In this document: piece after piece, positions 24,976 through 35,800 of the stretch
Position numbering within the stretch: position 1 is the first letter of the stretch
How the letters are laid out: every line of letters starts with the position of its first letter
Origin: Anthonomus grandis grandis
Taxonomy: Eukaryota > Arthropoda > Insecta > Coleoptera > Curculionidae
DNA: 64,000 nucleotides
Reading direction: 5' to 3'
NCBI RefSeq assembly: GCF_022605725.1
Contig: NC_065551.1
Coordinates: forward strand, 29,016,001 to 29,080,000
Notes under the pieces: model-generated
What the model was told of the DNA's origin: nothing
The model's input: the letters and a program-made list of their open reading frames with translations, nothing else
The model's database searches: none
Position numbers and translations under genes: made by a program

Positions 24976-25430
24976 ATTGTAGATGATATACAGGAGTGAG
25001 ATTTTGATCCTCTGGAAGGTCTAGCAGACATACCAAAATCACAAAACACCTTTTTCGATCCAACTTCAACCAAATTCCTTACTAATGTTAACAAATACTT
25101 AATAAAATAGTCTTGATTTTTTTTTGGCAAATAAACTTGGCAAAATTCGCCATGGCTAATCATACTGCCTTTCCCGTCTTCTACATGCATATAATTATTA
25201 TAATATCTTGTATGTTTTGTAGGTTCATTTTGTTATTTAGCAAACCCGTTTAGAAAATCCTATCTTGAAATATCAAATCTACGTGCTAAAACAACGTAAT
25301 TACAAACACATAACAAATATTTACTCAAGGTCTATAAATATTACCCATATATTTTTTAGTGATGTCATACATTTACCCAATGGTACCCTGGTATAACCTT
25401 GATCGCAAGGTAACGATTTCCGAACGCACC
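24976..25430. other. AT-rich spacer upstream of TMEM33
   Basis: Possibly the last trace of the LINE up to about 25180. The remainder is AT-rich with no recognised feature. Confidence 0.4.
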
Positions 25431-25696
25431 CCTGCTACTGTCATTCATTATTATGACTGTCAAATTAATGTCATCATAAGTCTAAGTCACAATCAGTTGA
25501 GTTGAGTTGTCACTTGTAATTGTGCAAAGTGTAAAGTGGAAAGTCGAGTTTCCTTTGCGTTTTTCCAACGTGAGGTGATTCGCCGATTTCATTTTAATTT
25601 TTAAACAGACCTATAAATTATAAAACAAAAATCTATGTTATTCGGTTAAAAGTATCACTAGAACGTTTTATATTCTTAAATAAAAACTTTTTAATT
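25431..25696 (+). promoter_or_regulatory. presumed TMEM33 promoter and 5' leader
   Basis: A less AT-rich stretch with TCAGTTGAGTTGAG and a GTGTAAAGTGGAAAGTCGAG block directly precedes the TMEM33 ATG. No TATA box is evident. The call rests only on position. Confidence 0.35.
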
Positions 25697-28600
25697 ATGG
25701 CTGAAGCAACTAGCCCTCCACCACAGCCCCAAAGGGGCTTAAATTTCAACGCCCTAAAAGAACACGCAATTACCCACAAAATTGATTGTGGTCTTTGGGC
25801 TATGCGTGTATTAGTTATTCTTTTTAGCACTGCATACTTTATCCCAATATTTGGGTAAGTGAAAAACTTTCTCTTTATTATGACTTCATCCTTATAAGAA
25901 TACTAATTTAGATTCTACATTTTTTTATGTTTCATGCAGTGGATCTATAATTTTCAATGTCGTCAAGCTAGTAATTTTTTTTCAGGTTCAAAGTCAGTTC
26001 TATGAACAATTTTCATATATTTAATTGCCGCCATATAAAATATCTATATGAAATGATATAGGCACTAGTAACAAAACATTGCACAAATAAATTGGAATAT
26101 TACTTTATCCATAATAGGATGATGGCAATATATATGTCATATACATATTAATTATCTGAGGTTTGAAGGTGATCAACATAATAATTTTTATAAGGTGTTG
26201 TTATTAGTTGTAGAGGCTGATTTTGTCAAACTTTTCTGTTTGCCTACAAAACATTACATTCAACCTTCTCTATAATAATTGTTGTAAATAAATTGACTAA
26301 TCTGTTAAGTTTATATCAAATATTACTAAAATGTCTATAAATACAGTATATTATTTCATATTACTTGCATAGCGGCTCCTAGAACAGTAAAATGGGGTGA
26401 ATAGGAACTGCTTTTGACTTTTGGTAAAGTTTTTTTGTACCACTCAATCAGTAAGTTAATATGCCTCTACTATAAGTTGCAACAGAGTAGCTGTTTCTCT
26501 TCTACCTGCATTGTTTAAAACTGCTTAACCCATTTTCCAGTTTGCAGGCCATTAGTATCTTTTGTTTATATGAAAATTTTTGAAGCATACCTAACTAAAA
26601 ACAAAGAGCAACATTATGATCCTTGCACATAAAATTCTTAACAAAAACTCTGATTCAATCCAGTGTCCGGTCAGAGGAAGTAACTATTGATTTTAATGTG
26701 CATCCTGAATGGGTTAATGGAATTAAAAATTACTACAATGATTTTGATATTATAACCATCAAATTTTTCACTTTATATAAATATATACTTATTTTCATTT
26801 TCATTAACCTGCAGTGTACACTAGAGTTGTGAGCTTAGGATTTAATATGTTTGATGTTTTTAAATGTTTTCCCTAATTTTAAATTTACTTTCAAATGTTA
26901 ATTTAAGTTGCCTAAGGTCTCAAATCTAATTTCTTTTTTTTTTTAAGTTTATGTCTGAATTTGTCTACTTTATTTGATTACTTTTTGTTAAATTATTGAG
27001 AATTTCAACTCAATACTTTTAAGAGTCTTAACCAGTAGACCCTCATCATATAGAAAAAAATAGTTTAAATATTGAAGAGCTATATATTAATTAATTTTAA
27101 ATAAAACGTTTTTTCTAATTGCATGTGACACTAGTTTCTACTGACATATAAGATTGTGGCACAGTTTAAGATAGTTGAAAACAAAGCAACAGAAACAAAT
27201 ACAGTGAAAGCTCCCATAAGCGGACACTCACGGTTCCATAAATTTTGTCCTCTTATGGGAGGTGTCTGTTGAAAAGAAAGTATGTGAGTATAGAGTGTAA
27301 ATAACGGAGTATATAATCATGAGGAAATACATAATTATGAGGAAAACGAAACAGAAACTCGCCACATTTTTAAAGTATGTATTTATGCTATATATCTATA
27401 TGTATGTATACGCATACAAAAACATAAATGCCTCAATACATGGTACAAGAATTAAAAAAAAAAAACATTATAATTTAGCTTTTTGAAAAAAGTTTAAAAT
27501 GTTTGTCTGACAAAATTTCACCATCTTTTGCTGAAGGAGACAATTTTTGTAATAACTTTCTAAATTTTTTAAATGTTGAAATGCAGTGAAATCATCTTTA
27601 GCAAATTTATTCAATATAGAAATATGATTTAGAGCTTCCCCATATGAATTTATAGTTTTTGAACCTCTTAGTGAGCACCAATTCCACTTCTTCTTCTGAG
27701 TCATTTGGACTACCATATTCAAGCTGGCCAGGGCTTTCTACATCCAAATTCAAAAAGTTGTCAATGGCATTTTCTTCTGTTGTTATGTTATTGTCTAAGG
27801 CCAGGAAATCATCTACTTTCTGGGGGTCTGCTACTCCTAAATGTTTGGCATGTCGCAGTAACTGAGCAAGTGTCGCTAAGGGCAGATCGTCTTCAGCTTT
27901 GCAATAATTTTACTCAGCAAATTCTGAGCTACATCCACTTTTTCTGAATCCAGCTTTGCCAAAACAGTTCTTAATTGTAGAGAAATTTACTTTATCCCAT
28001 GCTGTTTTTATAGAATACAAAGCTTCTAACACATTAATAGACTTTGTAAGCTCAGATAAGCTTTAGACATCGTCAATTTTTGTTAAAATATGTTTTAAAA
28101 TCAAATGCCGAGAATAAAATTTAAAGTTCTGTATAATACCTTGATTAACTGACAAACTGAAGTTGTGTTTGGCGGTAAAAATATAATTTTCACATTTTTC
28201 ATTTTCAGATCATGAGGATGAGAGCATGCATTGTCTGAAAATAAAAGACTTGCTTTTTTGTGTATTCCCATTTTCCGGTCAAATTCCAGTAACCACTCAG
28301 ACATGATTTCTCGGGTCATCCATGCCTTGTTGTTGGATTTCCAAGTTGCTGGTAGATCCTTAATAGCAACGTTTTTTAAAGCACGGGGGCGAGCCGCTTT
28401 TCCGATCACAATCAAATCACCGGCCATATTTGCACAGAATAAAATGGTTAGTCTATCTTTAGACAACTTTCCACCCACACATGTTTCTCCTTTAAGGGAC
28501 AGAGTTTTGTCGGGCAATGTGCGAAAAAAAGTCCACTTTCATCTGCGTTGTACACGTTTTCTGGTTTGTAGCCAAGCAACATGGACGAAAGTTTCTCCAA

Positions 28601-30906
28601 AAATTGTGACATATCAACTTGATTTACTGCAGCAACTTCGCCAGATATGAATTTGAAACTCACACTTTGTCTCTTGCGCCACTTTTGCAGCCACCCGTCG
28701 GACGCACTGAAATTATGATAGCCCAAAGTAATGGCGATTTCTTTAGCTTTCATTTTGACTAACGGCCCTGAGATTGGAATGTTCTGACTTCTAGCTTTCA
28801 CAAACCACTCAAAACATGTTTTGTCTATAGCAAAACCTTCCTTTTTAAAAAAATCCTTCTTTTGATTTATATTAGTTCCTGATTGCCATTTACTCCTGAT
28901 ATCTTCTTTATTTTTGGCAATTTCAGCTGCTTGCATTTTCCCAATATTAAACCTCTTTTCCAAATGACGAAACTGAAACACTTTCTCTGCTGTCCGCAAG
29001 GAGAGCTTTCACTGTATATATTAAAACATTTTTGAAATGATTGCAAATTTGTTGGTTCATCTGGCTCATAAACTGCTAACATTTTAACTATTTCTAAAAA
29101 AAAATTATTGGTTTATGTCTATGTAGACTTCTATTCTCACTTTCAGATAATCACATATATACGTTTCAATTATAAGTCAATTAACAAATAAGTGTTTCAA
29201 TTAAACCCACTCGAAATAACTTGTTAATAATAAGATGTATCCCCTTACATGACATGAAATGTATATCCTTATTAAATAAATTATTGTTGTATTGTCAGCT
29301 AAGAGGATCCTTCAAATTCAATAATTAAATATCATGTTGGGTCAAGAATTGATTTTTATTGCACACCATATTTAAGTCCATTCTACTTTTATTTGCTATC
29401 TCTCTATTTAAAAGTATTGTATCATTATCCTAAGAAAAATATCTCCTTAATAATTTTTAAAAAAATAATGTCACAATTCATTTTTCAGTAATAACCAACC
29501 TGCTAAATTTGATTATAACTTTACAAGCTTGTTAACCAAGAAAGATTTTTTCCAGATAATGTTATAAGTATGTTGATAAGTTATACTGATATGCTCATTT
29601 TATTACAGAAATGCTCAAAGCTGCTACTACAAAGTTCTAATTGCTAATGCAGCCATCAGTGCCTTAAGATTACATCAGAGATTGGGAAGGGTGCAGTTTT
29701 CTAGACAGTTTTTGGCTGAACTAATTCAAGAGGACAGTGGACATTATTTGTTTTATTCACTAATATTCATCTATGTTGCTCCGGCAACATGTATCCTTTT
29801 TGTTTTTTTTAACTATAAGCCACAGAATAATTATTTTAGGTTTATTTTGATATTTTGACTGATATAGATCCTTGACATTTTTTTATAGTGGTTCTTCTTC
29901 CAGTGTTACTGTTTGCCATTCTTCATGCTTCGAGTTATTCTCTTACTTTATTAGATGTAAGTATTCTTTCCTAATAGCCATAAAATCTCCAAAATAAGAT
30001 GATATATCTCAAAGGGAAAAATTATATAAAATCAGATATAAAACTAGGATTTTACTAATAAAACCTCATAATAAAAAATCTTTTTAGACTCTTGGACAAA
30101 ACTCATGGTGGGGATGTCGACTTTTGATTTCATTTGTTGAGTTCCAGTCTTTAAACATCCTCAAGTTGGTTGCCTTGAGTGAAATTTTGCTGATGCCTTA
30201 TGCAGTTGTTATGGCACTCTCGTAAGTAAACATTTAATTTTATACCTGTATATTTTGAATTCTTTAATTATTTTTTAACGGATTTAAATGGTCAGCAAAT
30301 AGCAGACATTTTGACTTCACGAGAAGAGCAAGATCGTTTATGAATAGAACAGGAGAGATTAAATAAACAGGAACATCTCAATACTACTTTTTATAATTGA
30401 TGGGAGGGAAGGAACCATCCAATGGCCACCGCGCCCATATGACCTGAACCCCATTGACTTTTTTTTTCTTACAATCACATATCCAAATCATATTTATGAA
30501 ATGGTGCACTCTTCACAATTTTGTACATGATGCAATTTTTATGTTTATGAACGATTGACAATAGAAGAATAATAATATATAGTAGATTGCAGACGACGTC
30601 CTCTATGCCTTCCTTTAATTTATTACATACAATACTGGAAATACAAACATATTTGTTTTTTTTTGCAGAGGTAGAGCTGGCATACTGACTCCTTTCATCT
30701 ACTACAATTTCCTTTCTCAACGTTACACATCCAGGAGGAATCCATACACAAGAAACATGTTCCATGAACTGCGAATAGTTAGCGAGAATCTCGCGAATAA
30801 ACCGAACATGCCGGAAATAGTGCGCAAAGTTATACTTAGCTGTATCGCGTTTGTTAGTAGATTATCGCCGCCAGTAATGCAGGCACCCCCAGCACAGGCT
30901 CAGTAA
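25697..30906 (+). CDS. Kr-h2: TMEM33 (Kr-h2) ER membrane protein
   Basis: Five exons (25697-25854, 29609-29790, 29889-29956, 30088-30221, 30669-30906) join in frame to 259 residues; human TMEM33 has 247. Family blocks are plain: IANAAISALRLHQRL (64-78), HYLFYSLIFIYVAP (98-111), LPVLLFAILHASSY (117-130), LTPFIYYNFLSQRYTSRRNPY (187-207) and FHELRIV (212-218). Hydrophobic segments near 33-53, 99-126 and 161-181 fit a multi-pass membrane protein. TMEM33 resides in the ER and nuclear envelope, binds reticulons and modulates ER tubules and the unfolded protein response; Kr-h2 is the Drosophila orthologue. A 3.75-kb first intron houses a pogo-like transposon and intron 4 a mariner scrap, neither affecting the frame. 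AATAAA at 31563-31568 is one candidate polyadenylation signal. Confidence 0.96.
25855..27201. other. TMEM33 intron 1, left part
   Basis: AT-rich intron with no recognised element. A 69-codon plus-strand frame at 26623 has no family resemblance. Confidence 0.6.
27202..29014 (-). mobile_element. pogo/Tigger-like transposon in TMEM33 intron 1
   Basis: Ends match as inverted repeats beginning CAGTGAAAGCTC, with TA on each side (27200-27201, 29015-29016). The minus strand encodes FNIGKMQAAEIAKNKEDI (helix-turn-helix), CFEWFVKARSQNIPISGPLV (CENP-B-type domain), YNADESGLFF (first Asp) and LLFSDNACSHPHD (second Asp). The LPPNTTSV block is present, but the following segment reads CQLIKV where QP.DQG with the third Asp is normal. 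A frame break lies near 28500. The 27470-27950 part is a decayed C-terminal region. It is about 30% diverged or more from the Tigger at 22.5 kb by eye, so it is a different family. Confidence 0.88.
29015..29608. other. TMEM33 intron 1, right part
   Basis: AT-rich, ending in a TTTTATTACAG acceptor. Nothing else was recognised. Confidence 0.7.
30280..30650 (+). pseudogene. mariner-like transposase scrap in TMEM33 intron 4
   Basis: Near 30398-30470 the plus strand reads GREGTIQWPPRPYDLNPIDFFFL, the catalytic RSPDLNPIDFF-type region of DUF4817-group mariner-like transposases with Ser replaced by Tyr. Upstream text (about 30290-30360) shows a RQQIADILTSREEQDRL-like stretch. No terminal repeats were found. 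Confidence 0.6.
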
Positions 30907-31688
30907 TAGTAAAATGTATTTGAAACAAAGTTTGTATAGTTTTAATTTCAGTTTGGAACAAATTATTATTATTTTTTTTTAAACATGTATTATGTGGTGG
31001 GTAAGTTAGGCGTCTTGACAATTTAGAACAATTTGATATTTATGTTTTGGGTTTTTTTCTTGTAATGTTTAACACATTTATATTAATAAGTTCGTTTTTG
31101 AAGTATGAAGTAACTGCATGGTTATATTTTTTACTTTTCACGGGTCATTGATGTAGCATCCGCACTGTTTTTAATTCCGGTGAATTTCAGTTGTTAATTA
31201 TTTTGTTCCTTAGTGACTTACATCATGCTATGTTGTTATTATTGTAATGTTTTTAGTAAAATTATAATATGGTTTATAAATTACTGGTGGAGGAGAGATT
31301 TGTATTTTGAACTGTTTTTATTAAACTTTTTACCTACACTATATTGAGCTTTACTGAACATGAGTTTTTAAAATAATAAAAATTCTGTAAGAGTAAATTA
31401 TTACCAATATGTATGTATTGGGTGTTTTGTTGTCATGGATGTCATTTTTCGTTTTGTATTGTGTTATTAAACAATAAGGTTTTAGATCAGGACAGTAGTA
31501 ATTTAATAATTATTGCTGTCCATGGTGTAAGTAAATTAAGATATGTGTTATTTTAAAATTCAAATAAAAAGTTTACCATTTGCTTAACCAATTGGAAGGT
31601 TCTTTATCTGACCCACTTCTATTTGGATTTTATTGATTGCATCTTTTTCTAATAGCAGCGACTTTAAACTTGTTTACCTTTACAAAAG
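30907..31688 (+). other. TMEM33 3' untranslated region and downstream DNA
   Basis: AT-rich non-coding sequence with several AATAAA-type signals (for example 31563-31568). The true cleavage site cannot be chosen from sequence alone. Confidence 0.45.
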
Positions 31689-31931
31689 CTACAAGTTTTG
31701 GTCAAAAGTCTCGATCTTATACTCAGATTGAGAATAGGTTACACGTGTTTTGCCCCCAAAGGCATCATCAGACCTGATCAACAGCTTCTAAAAATTACAT
31801 TACGATAAAGAATAACAGTATCCGTAGAGTGCATGCAATGTAATTTTTAGAATCTGATGATGCCTTTAGGGGCAAAACACGTGTAGACTATTTTCAATCT
31901 TTCGATTCATCTTCGAGACCAAAACTTGTAG
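31689..31931. repeat. foldback repeat: two inverted retroelement-tail copies
   Basis: The left arm (31689 to about 31803) and right arm (about 31837-31931) are imperfect reverse complements around a spacer of about 30 bases. Each arm ends with ACAAGTTTTGG and contains CTGATGATGCCTTT(A/G)GGGGCA followed by AAACACGTGTA, on opposite strands. The motif resembles retroelement tails and the hammerhead ribozyme core (see findings). The arrangement is two related tails head to head. Confidence 0.75.
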
Positions 31932-32660
31932 TATTTTGTAAAGTCTCTTTAAGAAAAAATCCACGACTACTTTCAATTGCTTACCTTTTATTTGACAAAT
32001 ATAATCCGATTAGAATCACTTATCTAATTATGCATGGAATTATATCAGGCGACTAATGAGTGATGTAACCTGAATAATTTTAAAAATCAGGTTTTACATT
32101 AAGATACTACAGGGATCATTTTAATTTTTACAATAAAAAATTGGAAATTTTTCATGATATTTTATATTCCATATATTTTTTAATAGTTTTGTTCAGTCAA
32201 GCACTAGATTCATCAGCTTGTCTGTGTCTATAGTCACATTTAGCAATATTCCCCCAAAATACGTTTTTTTTTCGTTAATGCCTAAAATTTATAACTATTA
32301 ATTATTGAAAGCTGATAGGTGCGGTTTGCTATAATTATTATTTTGTATAAAAATATATAATTTTATTTCCAACAAGGATGTAAAAAATTAAGTGTTTTGG
32401 ATTATTTTACATCCTGGCAAGTTAGTATACTGCTGCGTTCACTCTTGAAATCCTGTCGGCTTCACAAAAATTTAGAGAAAGTCTTGAGTATTGTAACTAG
32501 TTATAAAATTAAGGAAAATTTTGTAACTCGTTACCTCGTGAAGATGGTAACATTGTCGTGGAAAGACGTCTGCAGTTATAAACCATTAAAATGATAAAAG
32601 CTGCTTTATTTGAAGTCAAAGGTTCTTGTCCTCCGAAAATGAAATTAAAGACAGTTTATA
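31932..32660. other. intergenic AT-rich DNA between TMEM33 and the large gene
   Basis: The two genes converge here, so this is the spacer between their 3' ends. A 65-codon plus-strand frame at 32397 shows no family resemblance. Confidence 0.45.
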
Positions 32661-32884
32661 AATCGATTTTTTTATTAAACGTAAACTTAAAAAACAGCGT
32701 TAATTATCACAACGAGTTTTCGAAAAATAACTGAAACGTAACTAGGAACATTTAAACTAAAATAAACAATATAACAGTCTTTTAAATAAAAGTAAATATA
32801 CTTATGCCTTAATAGACACCACATTTACTTCTTTGGCTAGCAGTCCATCGAATTCACCGATGATCATGATGCGCGCCTATTCGA

Positions 32885-35800
32885 TCACCTTAAACTAGTA
32901 ATGGTGGCATAACTATGGGACGTGATAGTTGCACTTGGTGGGGAAATTATCGTGCTGGAACCGCTTCCCAACGATGTGTTTATTTTAATAATCTGTAAGA
33001 AAGGGTAAAATGAGTTATTGACGCTATATATCTAAGGCCCGCGGAGCATTTCATTTCTGATTAAACACTTTCAGTTCTCGAACACAGACCGGCGTGACAG
33101 TAATTTGAAAAATATTAGCATACGAACTGATAGTTTGAAATTATTATGGTGTACTATTAACTCAAATCCTTATGCACTTAGTCAACATTGTGAATTGAGT
33201 CTGTCGATACTATTGACTAGCAAATTGAAAAAACTGAATATATCCACAACACCTAATAATTTTTTCCATAACCTAAACTAAAATATTTCAAGAAAATTAC
33301 GCTATACAGATTTACCGGGGTTTCAGATTTTGTCTTCGGTTGTCATAGATTGAATTAAATATCTGTTGCAAAAAGATCGTGCAAAAATTTATAAATAAGA
33401 CCTCTTGTTTAAACTTGCCATTTGTCCAAAGGAGCGTCTCGCCGCAACAATAAAATTTGGATCGACTAAGATTCTTATTTTTTTTTTGTAAGTAGTAGTC
33501 CATTCTCGAAGTGGAGTGGCTATAATATAGCGGGTTGGGAAGGGCGGGAAGACTTTTCTCTACAAATGAAAATGCCAATCTTTTTTCAAAAGTTATGCAT
33601 TTCATCAATAAAGAGGCCGAGACATCGACAATAATTCCTACCATGTAGTGGGCTCTGCTCATCAAACAAAAAACCCTCTACATTACACTTAAAGCCCAGA
33701 ACAAAAGTCTTATCAACATTGAATACAAGCTGATTGCAGATGCACCACTCTTTAAATTTGTGAAGATCCTCTACTATGAGAGATCTGACTACTTTTTGAT
33801 GTTTGTTATGCCACAGAATTGTAGTATCATCGGCAAACTGAACCACTAGTCCATGCAGTGATAGAGAGCTTAAGTCATTAACGTATATTAAAAATAAAAT
33901 AGGACCAACACTGACCCTTGAGATACACCACATTTAAGATGTGCTATCCCTGACGAAAATCCAGATGCAACCACCCTCTGGGTGCGACCAGACAGGTATG
34001 ACTTCAACCACCCCGCAAGCCGCTCAAGAACCTTGGAGAGGGTAGACAAAATTGATATGGGGCGGAAGTTAGAGGGTCGGTCCAAGCTACCACCCTTATG
34101 AAGAGTGATAATCATAGCTTCCTTTAAACAGGATGGGAACTCGCCCTGAAGAAATGACTGATTGATTGCCCAAACCAAAGCATCTAAACCGCTCGCAGGC
34201 AGAAGTGACAGCAGACGTGAAGAGATACCATTGGAACCCGAAGACCTATGATTCTTCAAGCACTGAATTGTTTCAAGCACCTCGATGGCATCTACAAGGT
34301 GGAAAAAGAATGATTGGTTGATAGCATTCCGATTAAGATACTGCAATGGATCGCCGTCACTGGGAACTGCTTCCAGTAACTTCTCAGCAATATTAGAAAA
34401 ATAGTCATTGTAATCATCGGGCCCCAAGTCCGATTCAACCAACCGCCGACGAGAAGACTGCCTACATTCGTTAATGATTAACCAACTTTCCTTCTGTCTG
34501 TTACCGGACGAATCTAAGCGCTCATTGTAATACAGTTCCTTTCTGACTTTTATCAGATGCCTATAAATTTTCCGATAATCCTGAAAATAAGACCTGATGA
34601 ATTGATTGTCAATAGATTTGCGAAGTCTTGTTAAGAAGTAACTTGTAAAAGATCCATGGTTTTCGTCTCTTGGATTTAAGTCTAACCAAGGAAAAGCAGA
34701 TATTTATTTTATCACGTAATGTATAATAAAAGGAAGAAAATGGTTGTGGAGCAGCCCTAATTGCATTCCAGTTAACAGACGAAATGGATTGAGAAAATAA
34801 ATTCAAATTGTTCCCACTAAACACTCTTCCAATGCGGCGGCCAGATTTGTTTTTAAAGTCACCAGGGAATTGGACATGAAAAACAATATTTATGATAATT
34901 CTTATCATTCATGAATTTTATGAAATTTTTAATTTTTTGTTCCACCACTTTCCCTTTGCAATTATTTAGCATTTTCATCAAAGCATCATCCGTCATATTC
35001 CGATCTTTATAATTTTGGCTTTTAAAAGTTTTGTTTTTAAACCTATGGCATATATTTGATTTTAATCTGTAAGTTTTAATAAACATGATCCCTTTAATCA
35101 AAACTAAACTTGAATCTGTTCGACAATGTATGGAAACTCAATCGACATATTTTGTGGATTATTTTTGATATAATGCACAAAGAATCTTATAGACTTATTG
35201 AATCTTGTATATAATGCAATTGCTAAACGCTATACCAAATTGTTATGAGGGAATGCGTATTGAAGAAAACAATGACAACTTTAAAAGGTAGGAAGTAAAA
35301 AATAAACATGTGGAAAAACGTATTTTGTCCAGTACAAAGTATCTTGCAATGATGAATCAATGGATTGCTGGATCCCTGAAGGATATATCGGACTGATTAT
35401 TACTGTAGGAAAAAGAATGCTGAGACAAAATTTATCTATTATATTCACTGTCCTCCTTTTAAACAAATTGATTATTGATCTCAGATACTATTGGCTTCAT
35501 CCAATAAACTTGTAATAATTTGTATTTGTACAAACCAGGAAAAAAAATCTGTTAAAGTTATTCCAAGATCCCTAATAGAACTAAGAAAATCCTAATCTTC
35601 ACTAAATTTGTCCTTCCTAGCCTATTGATCATTCGAATTGAGGAAAACTTTGGCTAGGACAGTCACGGAAAGACACCTCCGATTACCTTAGGTCAAGTTC
35701 CCTTTCAAGGTTCGCATTTCCATTTATAATGCTACCACGAAAATACTAAAGATCAAAGGTTTAAAAGTGACATATATGGTTGAAGGATCCAAAACCCGCA

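Noticed and set aside
32397..32594. 65-codon plus-strand frame between TMEM33 and the large gene
   Set aside because: No conservation pattern, no upstream signals, and composition like the surrounding spacer.
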